A stretch of 64,000 bases of DNA from Fulvia fulva (taxonomy: Eukaryota > Ascomycota > Dothideomycetes > Mycosphaerellales > Mycosphaerellaceae), in the NCBI RefSeq assembly GCF_020509005.1, contig NC_063016.1:2852001-2916000 (forward strand), given 5' to 3'. This document shows positions 12,955 to 20,613 of the stretch, one piece after another. The position numbers and the translations under genes were made by a program. Position 1 is the stretch's first letter; every line of letters begins with the position of its first letter. Under the pieces are notes generated by a model that worked only from the letters and a program-made list of their open reading frames with translations, was not told the DNA's origin and made no database searches.

Positions 12955-12963
12955 ACAAAAGAC
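12955..12963 (+). promoter_or_regulatory. Candidate self-priming primer-binding site
   Basis: ACAAAAGAC begins 2 nt after the 5' LTR and is exactly complementary to GTCTTTTGT at 12845-12853, near the expected 5' end of the element RNA. Tf1/sushi-type chromoviruses prime reverse transcription by folding the mRNA 5' end back on the primer-binding site. I did not recognise complementarity to a tRNA 3' end. The assignment is inferred from position and complementarity only. Confidence 0.4.
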
Positions 12964-12994
12964 CAACAAACCGTCAACCACTCGAGTCATCCTC

Positions 12995-14155
12995 ATGGGT
13001 GACCACGCCACCGATAGAGGTGTCAACCTCGACAACCAAGACACTCCATTCCACTTCAGTGAGTGGACTGACATCCCCTTCTCGAACGCCGCTGCCTTCG
13101 GTGCCTGGGCAAACGCCAACCCCGACACCGCCTACGCTCTCATCAACCGCACCGTCTCCTCTTTCCGCGAGACCGCCCAGCAGGTCGAGCAAGCAAACAA
13201 CCAAGCAACATACCTTCAAGGTATTGTGAACACCTTCCAGAACCTCGCCCCGCACGCCGACGACAACCGCCGCCAGCACTTCTCCAAGAAGGTCAACGAC
13301 CCAGACGAGTTCGACGGCAACAAGAGCAAGTTTGAGGCATTTGAGACACAGCTCACCATCAAGCTGTTGGCTAATGCCGACCACTTTCCGCAAGAGAAGG
13401 ACAAAGTCACGTACGTCTTCTCCCTCCTTCGGGGAGACGCCGCGGCTCAGGTACAACACTACATCGACAACGCCACGCAGACTATCGGCTGCCCGGACGT
13501 CCTCGCCTTGATGCAGGACCTCCGTGCTGCCTTTGGTGATCCAGACCGTAGAGCCACCGCCCAGAACGCCATCCACAACCTCCTCCAGAAGAACAAGAGC
13601 TTCGCCGAGTACCTCGCGGCCTTCAACCGCGACATCGGGTTCACCGGCTACAACGAAGAGACCAAGAAGAGCACTCTCCGCCGTGGTTTGTCAGCAGAGC
13701 TTCTTCGAGCCCTCGAGGACAAGGACGTCGGTGCTATGAGCTTCCGTGAGCTCGTCGAGACCTGCCAGCGCCTCGACTCCAACATGAAACACACCGCCTC
13801 TCTCCTCGCTTCCCGTTCTCAAGGTCGTCAGCCTCGTGGTCCCGGAAGCCACTTCGCTGCTCCACTAGGCGCCGCCGCTCCTACGGCTCTCCCTCCCGTC
13901 TCTGTAGGTGACGCTATGGATCTCAGCGCTGGTGCCGCCGTCCCTCGAGTCCAGGGCCTCGTCAACGGTAAGCTCACTCCCGAAGAGAAGCTTCGCCGTC
14001 GCCAGGCCGGACTCTGCACCTACTGCGGCGGTCCAGGCCACATCGCAGCCAACTGTCCGCAGCTCGCTGCCCGTAACGCCCGCAACCCGGTTCGCGGCGC
14101 TGTCGGCGCTATCGAGCCTGCTCCTGCTGCTCCCGCTGAGCAGGGAAAAGCCTAG
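12995..14155 (+). CDS. Gag polyprotein of element A
   Basis: Gag forms the nucleocapsid-like particle of the retrotransposon. The first ATG after the LTR and leader that fits gag is at 12995, giving 386 aa. An acidic N-terminal region is followed by a retrotransposon gag core with a typical FAEYLAAFNRDI-like helix (about 13600-13640). A Pro/Ala-rich linker comes next, then a CCHC zinc knuckle C-x2-C-x4-H-x4-C (about 14014-14055) that would bind the element RNA. The frame ends at TAG 14153-14155, a few bases after a GGGAAAA heptamer, so most ribosomes should stop here and make Gag only. The frame is intact and unaffected by RIP. Confidence 0.93.
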   Translation: MGDHATDRGVNLDNQDTPFHFSEWTDIPFSNAAAFGAWANANPDTAYALINRTVSSFRETAQQVEQANNQATYLQGIVNTFQNLAPHADDNRRQHFSKKVNDPDEFDGNKSKFEAFETQLTIKLLANADHFPQEKDKVTYVFSLLRGDAAAQVQHYIDNATQTIGCPDVLALMQDLRAAFGDPDRRATAQNAIHNLLQKNKSFAEYLAAFNRDIGFTGYNEETKKSTLRRGLSAELLRALEDKDVGAMSFRELVETCQRLDSNMKHTASLLASRSQGRQPRGPGSHFAAPLGAAAPTALPPVSVGDAMDLSAGAAVPRVQGLVNGKLTPEEKLRRRQAGLCTYCGGPGHIAANCPQLAARNARNPVRGAVGAIEPAPAAPAEQGKA

Positions 14156-17100
14156 GTCTTCCTCATCGACGCGATGAAGACCAAGAACAACGTTTACCGA
14201 AAGTGAAGAGAGGAAAGAAGTTGAGGATCAATACAGCACAGCTAGACCTGTACGACGAGACGGGCAAGGACCACGCTTGCAAACCGTTCGTCACGAATGT
14301 AAATATCGGCTCAAAGAAACTCTCTTCTTCCAATCTCACTCTCATGGACACTGGCGCACTAGGCGAATCTTTTATGGACTATAAACTCGCGACCTCTCTC
14401 AACCTCGAACCCCAGGAACTGAAGTACCCTCGCACCCTTGAACTCTTTGACGGCACGGAGACTACCACTGGTAAGATTACTCATGTTGTACACACGTCAA
14501 TCACCCTCGGAGGCAAGCGTATGTCGATCACCAGCTTCCTTACGTCCCTACCGCATCAGAAGTTTATCCTCGGCCTCCCCTGGTTCAGACGACACCGACC
14601 TATCATCGACTGGACTTCCCTTACTGTCAGCTTCCCTCCAGAAGTTCCTCCGGCACCTCCGCCTTCTCCGCCGCCTCAGCGCGGTCCTGAGTATACCAAG
14701 ATCTTCCAGGTGAACGCCGCTGCCTTCACCACTGCTGCTAAGCAGCCCAAAGCTCAAGTCTTCGCCGCCTCTCTCCGCGATATCGACATCGCCCTCGAGA
14801 AGCTCGACAAGAAGCGTACACCTACCGACCCTGCTACGAAGGTCCCTCCTTGGGCACACCACATCCTCCACGTATTCGATGCTAAAGCCGCAGACGAGCT
14901 GCCTCCTCATCGCCCTCACGACCACAAGATTGAGCTAGAAGAAGGTGCAGAGACACCGTTCGGACCGTTATATTCCATGTCCCGAGAAGAGCTTATCGTC
15001 CTCAAGAGATACCTCGAAGAGAACCTAAAGAAGGGGTTCATTCGAGCGAGCCGTTCCAGCGCTGGCAGTCCCGTCATGTTCGTCAAGAAGCCCGGCGGTG
15101 GTCTACGCTTCTGCGTAGACTACCGAGGCTTGAACGCTGTTACAAAGAAGAACCGCTACCCAATACCGTTGATTCAGGAGACGCTCGAGCGCCTCTCTAA
15201 GGCCAAGTACTTCACCAAGCTCGATGTCATCGCTGCGTTCAACAAGTTACGAATGGCAGAAGGACACGAGTATCTCACAGCCTTCCGTACTCGCTACGGG
15301 CTGTTCGAGTCGCTCGTTATGCCCTTCGGCGTTTGTAACGGGCCTAGTACCTTCCAGAACTTCATTAACGACATCCTTCAGGAGTTCCTCGATCAGTTCT
15401 GCACTGCCTACATCGACGACATCCTAGTCTACAGCGAGACCAAGGAGGAGCACCGCGAGCACGTCTGTAAGGTCCTTCAGAAGCTCGCAGACGCCGGCTT
15501 GCAGCTCGACATCGACAAGTGCGAGTTTGAGAAGACCGAAGTCAAGTTCCTTGGTTTGATCATTACCGCAGACGGCATCAAGATGGACCAAGAGAAGATC
15601 GACGCTATCGTCGAATGGGATGCTCCTACGAACGTCAAAGAGGTCCAGGGTTTCCTAGGCTTTGCCAACTTCTACCGCCGCTTCATCCACGCATTTTCGG
15701 GCGTGGTACGCCCTTTGACGAAGCTCACGCGCAAGGGTGAGAAGTTCGCCTGGACCGACGAATGCCAGGAGGCTTTTGACTTGCTCAAAGCGAAGTTTGT
15801 TGAGAACCCGCTTCTACGGCACTTCGATTTCGAACTGGAGACCCGTGTAGAGACCGACGCATCCGACGGCGTGGTGGGCGGTGTCCTGCTACAACGCCGC
15901 TCGCCTGAATCCCCCTGGTTACCTGTCGCCTTCCTCTCCAAGAAGATGACCGCCACGGAGTGTAACTACGAGATCTACGACAAGGAGCTTCTCGCCATCG
16001 TCAAAGCTTTCGAAGAGTGGCGCCCCGAGCTCGAAGGCTCTGCTATGCCCGTCCAAGTAAGCTCCGACCATAAGAACCTCGTCTACTTTATGAAGAGCAA
16101 GCTGCTCAATCGTCGCCAGGCCCGCTGGAGCGAGTTCCTCTCCCGGTTCAACTTCGTGATCTCGTACACGCCCGGCAAGGCCAACTCGATGGCCGACGCC
16201 CTTACCCGCCGCCCTGGTGACTCTCCAGTTGATCGAAGAGGGGGCCGGCAAATCGCAGGGCAACAAGTCATCAAAGAGCACAACCTCTCTTCCGAGCTTC
16301 GAGAGTACCTATCGAATGGCCAGCCTACGCTCGCCGCTTCCTTTGCTACTCTCGTGCTCGCTCCTGCCTACCTTGACGAGAGTGACGATGAATCCGAGCC
16401 TGAAGAATACGCCTCGGACGCTGAGGACTTGAACGACGATGAAGAGGGCTCAGTAACGACCGACGGCTCATCCGAATCAGACTTTGAGGGGTTTGATAAT
16501 GAGGAGCAGCCCGAAGGCATCATGGCACGAGTACGAACAGCGTACGATGCCGACATAGACGCCCAAGAGTTAGTTCAGGCCCTTGAATCTGGCGCGAGGA
16601 CATTCCCGGGCTTCTCGCTGTCCGAGTGCGAGCTCCAGGAAGGTGTCGTCTACTTCCGTAAGAAGCTTTACGTACCGCAGCCCGAAGGCTCTAATATCCG
16701 AGCTGAGATTCTTCAAATCATCCACGACTCCGCCTCTGGGGGTCACCCAGGCGTAGCCAAGACCCACAAGCTCCTCGCTAGGTATTACTGGTGGCCGCAT
16801 TCCTGGAAGGACGTCCGCCGCTACGTGCTGAACTGCGCTGCTTGCCGAAGAGCCAAAGCTAACCGCCACCGTCCCCACGGTCTCTTGCACCCTCTCCCGG
16901 CTCCTGATCGTCCGTGGAAGCACATCACTATGGACTTTATTACCGATCTTCCTCACGGCAAGACCTTCAGCGGCGTGAAAGCAAAGGCCCTTCTAGTAAT
17001 CGTGGACCGTCACTCCAAGGACCGGTACATGATCCCGTGCTGGAGCATGACCGCAAAGGAGACTGCTCGCTTGTTCTACGAATTCGTCTGGCGCTTTCAA

Positions 17101-18579
17101 GGCCTCCCGGATAGCATCACCTCTGACAGAGGCACCCAGTTCATCTCGCACTTCTGGAAGCGTCTGTGTGCTATCCTGGGCATCAAGCATAACCTCTCGA
17201 CCAGTTTTCAGCCACAGACCGACGGCCAGACCGAAATTACGAACGCTATCCTCGAGCAGGTCCTTCGTTGCTTCGTCGACTACCACCAGAAGGATTGGCC
17301 TCAGCATATCCCTGCGGTGGAGTTCGCTACTCGTAACTGGGACTCGGAGACTACTGGCTACTCTCCCTTCTATACTACGAGAGGTTACCACCCTCGTACA
17401 GGCATGGAACCAGAAGAACCTCTCCCGCCTACCGAAGACGCAAACGAGCAAGCAGCAGACGAGTTCGCTACTATGCTCTCACAGATCCATGAAGAAGTTC
17501 ACGACGAGATGGTGTACGCACAAGCAATCTACGAGGATCAAGCCAATCGTCGTCGCCAGCCAGCTCCCGACTACCAAGTAGGCGATATGGTCTACCTCAA
17601 CTCCAAGAACATCAAGACAGACCGCCCCTCCAAGAAGCTGAACTGGAAGAACCTAGGTCCTTTTGAGATCACCGAGCGTATCAGTTCACACGCCTACCGT
17701 CTAGCTCTTCCTGCGAACATAAAGATCCACGACGTCTTCCATCCCGTACGCCTTCGGCCGTCGGCTGAGGACCCATTCCCGAACCAAAACCAAGACATGC
17801 CAGGTCCTCCCGATGAAGTAGAAGTCGACGAGCCTGTTAACCTACCTTCTGACGACTATGCCGTCCGCAAGATCCGGGGAATCCGCGTAGAGCCCAACGA
17901 CGTTGAAGGACTACCGCCGATCAAGTATGAAGTCGAATGGCAAGGTTGCCCTGAGTGGGATACCTCATGGGAACCTATCCAACATATCATCTTCAATCGT
18001 CAAGCAATCGAAGAATACCACGCCCGCGCAGACGGCCCAGAAGTCAACATCGGCAGGCTCTTCGAATCTGAGCTTTTCGACGGGGCTTACCAATGGTGTA
18101 TCGACCATGACATCAGGCCTAGGCCTGGTACTGAAGCTGAACATCCTCGATATGTGGAACTACTACGGCTTCGTAGGAACTCAGCTTTGTTCGGGGGGGC
18201 TACTGTCATGGTCTCCCCACAGAGTGTACAGAAGGTGGGGACAGAAGAGCCTCAGAGTGCTCAGAAGTCGTCAAGAAGTGACAGTCCAGCTTGGTGTGTG
18301 AGCGCCAAGAATCACATGCCCCGCAACATTCACTACGGGACCCAGCCCTCCAAATTCACCCCTCTACCAAACCTTGACAGATTCACTTCGGCTCGTGACT
18401 GTGTGACTCACGGCACTCCCGCGAGCACCCGCGACTGCGCTGGACCCTGGAAGAAGCACGTGGAAGACTCGGAACGTAGGGCAGGTTGGAATAAGGTTTT
18501 GAGCAAAGCTGCTGAGCGCGGCTTCGCACGGGTTAGCCCTGTTGATGCGGGGACACGCACTCGCGAGGGTCGCGTATAA
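14140..18579 (+). CDS. Pol polyprotein of element A, by -1 frameshift
   Basis: The pol frame is -1 relative to gag, opens after TGA 14137-14139 and overlaps the gag end. From the GTG at 14203 as residue 1, an aspartic protease has D-T-G at residues 49-51. Reverse transcriptase has VDYRGLN and YIDD at 403-406. RNase H has ETDAS. The integrase H-x-H...C-x2-C zinc region is near 16720-16860, and the D,D-35-E core has Asp near 16933, Asp near 17127 and Glu near 17233. A C-terminal chromodomain (about 17860-18020) would steer integration to heterochromatin through methylated H3. There is no stop before the 3' LTR: the frame crosses the polypurine tract and runs 125 codons into the LTR. All catalytic motifs are intact. 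Confidence 0.93.
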   Translation, partial: AGKSLGLPHRRDEDQEQRLPKVKRGKKLRINTAQLDLYDETGKDHACKPFVTNVNIGSKKLSSSNLTLMDTGALGESFMDYKLATSLNLEPQELKYPRTLELFDGTETTTGKITHVVHTSITLGGKRMSITSFLTSLPHQKFILGLPWFRRHRPIIDWTSLTVSFPPEVPPAPPPSPPPQRGPEYTKIFQVNAAAFTTAAKQPKAQVFAASLRDIDIALEKLDKKRTPTDPATKVPPWAHHILHVFDAKAADELPPHRPHDHKIELEEGAETPFGPLYSMSREELIVLKRYLEENLKKGFIRASRSSAGSPVMFVKKPGGGLRFCVDYRGLNAVTKKNRYPIPLIQETLERLSKAKYFTKLDVIAAFNKLRMAEGHEYLTAFRTRYGLFESLVMPFGVCNGPSTFQNFINDILQEFLDQFCTAYIDDILVYSETKEEHREHVCKVLQKLADAGLQLDIDKCEFEKTEVKFLGLIITADGIKMDQEKIDAIVEWDAPTNVKEVQGFLGFANFYRRFIHAFSGVVRPLTKLTRKGEKFAWTDECQEAFDLLKAKFVENPLLRHFDFELETRVETDASDGVVGGVLLQRRSPESPWLPVAFLSKKMTATECNYEIYDKELLAIVKAFEEWRPELEGSAMPVQVSSDHKNLVYFMKSKLLNRRQARWSEFLSRFNFVISYTPGKANSMADALTRRPGDSPVDRRGGRQIAGQQVIKEHNLSSELREYLSNGQPTLAASFATLVLAPAYLDESDDESEPEEYASDAEDLNDDEEGSVTTDGSSESDFEGFDNEEQPEGIMARVRTAYDADIDAQELVQALESGARTFPGFSLSECELQEGVVYFRKKLYVPQPEGSNIRAEILQIIHDSASGGHPGVAKTHKLLARYYWWPHSWKDVRRYVLNCAACRRAKANRHRPHGLLHPLPAPDRPWKHITMDFITDLPHGKTFSGVKAKALLVIVDRHSKDRYMIPCWSMTAKETARLFYEFVWRFQGLPDSITSDRGTQFISHFWKRLCAILGIKHNLSTSFQPQTDGQTEITNAILEQVLRCFVDYHQKDWPQHIPAVEFATRNWDSETTGYSPFYTTRGYHPRTGMEPEEPLPPTEDANEQAADEFATMLSQIHEEVHDEMVYAQAIYEDQANRRRQPAPDYQVGDMVYLNSKNIKTDRPSKKLNWKNLGPFEITERISSHAYRLALPANIKIHDVFHPVRLRPSAEDPFPNQNQDMPGPPDEVEVDEPVNLPSDDYAVRKIRGIRVEPNDVEGLPPIKYEVEWQGCPEWDTSWEPIQHIIFNRQAIEEYHARADGPEVNIGRLFESELFDGAYQWCIDHDIRPRPGTEAEHPRYVELLRLRRNSALFGGATVMVSPQSVQKVGTEEPQSAQKSSRSDSPAWCVSAKNHMPRNIHYGTQPSKFTPLPNLDRFTSARDCVTHGTPASTRDCAGPWKKHVEDSERRAGWNKVLSKAAERGFARVSPVDAGTRTREGRV
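14143..14149 (+). promoter_or_regulatory. Programmed -1 frameshift slippery heptamer GGGAAAA
   Basis: In the gag register this reads G-GGA-AAA, a canonical X-XXY-YYZ heptamer, followed 3 nt later by the gag stop TAG. Slipping back one base enters the pol frame, which is open from 14140. In the RIP-mutated copy C the equivalent site reads GGAAAAA. I did not fold the downstream RNA for a stimulatory structure. Confidence 0.75.
18193..18199 (+). promoter_or_regulatory. Polypurine tract of element A
   Basis: A run of seven G ends 4 bp before the 3' LTR (18204), the position expected for the plus-strand priming tract. It is translated as part of the pol frame. Confidence 0.55.
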
Positions 18580-18723
18580 ATATCTGGCCTTCCCCAGGCC
18601 TCTCTTGCTTTCTTCGTCTTTTGTTTTGTGTAGCAATCATACCATACCCTTTTGCATCTGCACTTCGCACCTGCATTCTCGCTTTCACCCTTGCATCTCA
18701 CAGGCCAGGCTCTCGCCCTGACA
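18204..18723 (+). repeat. Element A 3' LTR
   Basis: 520 bp, apparently identical to the 5' LTR over every segment compared, and followed directly by the target duplication AATAT. It contains the end of the pol read-through frame (stop near 18577-18579), overlapping the start of the TATA box. Confidence 0.97.
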
Positions 18724-18728
18724 AATAT

Positions 18729-20093
18729 CGCCCTCGTAGAGTAATACTACGAGGTCAAAAGTATCTATAATTTCGGGTTAGGTATCCTCTCCTTCCTCCT
18801 CTTCTAGGAGCCTATCGAGAACCGCGCATTCCTTATTAGCGTACTTAGTAAAGGGATCTAGTAGGACGGTGTCGTCGGACTAGGTATACTAATCGGATCG
18901 CGTAAAAAGTTCTAAGTTTCGAGTTAGTCGCGTACGGCGCTCGATATATTAAGTATTCGCGCCGCCGCTACCGCTAGGGCTACCGGTGCCCTATAGCCTA
19001 GCTATAATATAGTAATACGCCTTCTAAGCGTCTTAATCTAGGGAGAAAGAGAGAGCACTACGCTACTTTTACGCTAGTACGAGTCGGGAATTTTAAGGAG
19101 TCGTAATGTCGCGATTTCTAGAGTCTTAAGCGGCGCTAAATAGAGTAGCGTCCTTAATATAAGCTATCGAAGTATTACGAGACTATAGTACGGGAGTATA
19201 AGGGTATAGTAATAACAAAGTCGATAGCTAAAGAGAGAAGAGAGTCTAAGAACGAGGCCTATACTTAAAGGCCGAGGTGTTAGGCGTCGGCATCGGGCCG
19301 AGCTTAGTCATCCGGGTCACGTGACCCGGGGTCACGTGATAAGATTCGAATCCTCTACTTACGGAGCGGCCGTAACACATTCCGCGCTATACGATAGGTA
19401 GTACCCTAGACAGTTCGCGTACCGCCTCGTAGCCGATATATAGTCCCTAGATATATAGCCTCCTATATAGTTTAAGTAGGCCTACTTATTTATATACGTA
19501 TAGGTTTAGTGTCTATACTATTAGTTTTTAAAGTATTAGAGGACATAAAAGGATAAGGAGTACTTTTCGACTATCTTAAGGCTATATTACTAGATTAGGC
19601 CTTATTCTATTACTAGATCCGCCGCTTTTACGTCTTATAGCTATATAATTAGCGCCGAGGCCTTCTAGCCTTCTAGCTATTTCCTATAGAGCTAAGTCGC
19701 CTTCTAGATTAGAGAGTTAAGAGTGACTAGGTTGTCCTCTTAGAGAGTATATAGGTGACCTTAGTTAGTTAGGTCGAACTCTTTAGGTATATTATAGACT
19801 AGGATCGTAAATTACTTCGTTAAGACCTTCGCTAATAACGTAACCTTAGATACCTACTATAGCTATACCTCTAGGTACCTCCTAGTAGTAGTAGAGCTAG
19901 TACAGATCTATAGAGTACCGTTAGACTATTAGTTTACTACGACTACCCCTAGTTAATTAATTCGTTAGGCGAGCTCCTTATTCTATAGCTTCGTAACTTC
20001 GGCCTAGTCTTCTATTACTATAATACGGATCGTAACTATATCGTACGTTAGGCGGCGGCCTAGTATCGATACCGCGACCGATGCCTAGCTATA
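18729..20093 (-). pseudogene. RIP-degraded gypsy fragment (minus strand), part 2
   Basis: Continuation of the element interrupted by A. It has the same CpG-rich, CpA-poor, TAG-dense composition as 10.4-12.4 kb, and it would hold the upstream (N-terminal gag/leader) part of that element. No frame survives. It contains an 18-bp perfect palindrome centred on CACGTG (19312-19329). Element C is inserted at its right edge with target CTATA. Confidence 0.45.
19312..19329. repeat. 18-bp perfect palindrome around CACGTG
   Basis: CCGGGTCACGTGACCCGG, followed directly by another GGTCACGTGAT half-copy. It sits in RIP-degraded DNA, yet its CA and TG are intact. A shorter palindrome of the same core (GAGTCACGTGACTC) occurs at 1493-1506. 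Confidence 0.8.
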
Positions 20094-20613
20094 TGTCAGG
20101 GCGAGAGCCTGGCCTATAAGATGTAAGGGTGAAAGCGAGAATATAGGTACGAAGTGTAGATATAAAAGGGTATAGTATGATTGCTACACAAAACAAAAGA
20201 CGAAGAAAGCAAGAGAGGCCTAGGGAAGGCCAGATATTTATACGCGACCCTCGCGAGTACGTGTCCCCGCATTAATAGGGCTAACCCGTACGGAGCCGCG
20301 CTTAGTAGCTTTGCTCAAAACCTTATTCCAACCTGCCCTACGTTCCGAGTCTTCTACGTGCTTCTTCTAGGGTCTAGCGTAGTCGCGGGTGCTCGCGGGA
20401 GTGCCGTAAGTCACATAGTCACGAGCCGAAGTGAATCTATTAAGGTTTGGTAGAGGGGTGAATTTGGAGGGCTAGGTCCCGTAGTGAATATTGCGGGGCA
20501 TATGATTCTTAGCGCTCACACACTAAGCTAGACTGTCACTTCTTAACGACTTCTAAGCACTCTAAGGCTCTTCTGTCCCCACCTTCTATATACTCTATAG
20601 GGAGACTATAATA
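20094..20613 (-). repeat. Element C 3' LTR (left), heavily RIPped
   Basis: Reverse complement of the 520-bp LTR. The inner terminus has mutated from ...CCATGACA to ...CTATAATA. The primer-region segment and several A-rich stretches escaped mutation. Confidence 0.93.

Larger units (their letters stand above)
12433..18723 (+). mobile_element. Element A: intact chromodomain Ty3/gypsy retrotransposon
   Basis: Full-length element of 6291 bp with 520-bp LTRs, TGTCA...TGACA termini and a perfect 5-bp target duplication AATAT (12428-12432 and 18724-18728). Gag and pol are fully open and codon use is normal. There is no trace of the RIP that ruins the DNA on both sides. The LTR-internal open frames translate identically in both LTRs, so the insertion is recent. 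The chromodomain at the Pol C-terminus places it among chromoviruses. It interrupts an older RIP-dead gag, and a RIP-mutated inverted twin (element C) lies 1.37 kb downstream. Confidence 0.97.

Noticed and set aside
12593..14019. Several long minus-strand frames opposite gag of element A (up to 200 codons)
   Set aside because: They are antisense shadows of a GC-rich coding region; they lack domains and repeat opposite the 3' LTR wherever LTR sequence recurs.
20181..20453. 90-codon frame in the left LTR of C, repeated at 25952 and antisense in the LTRs of A
   Set aside because: Antisense LTR frame that occurs in all four LTR copies; kept open by chance and shared ancestry.
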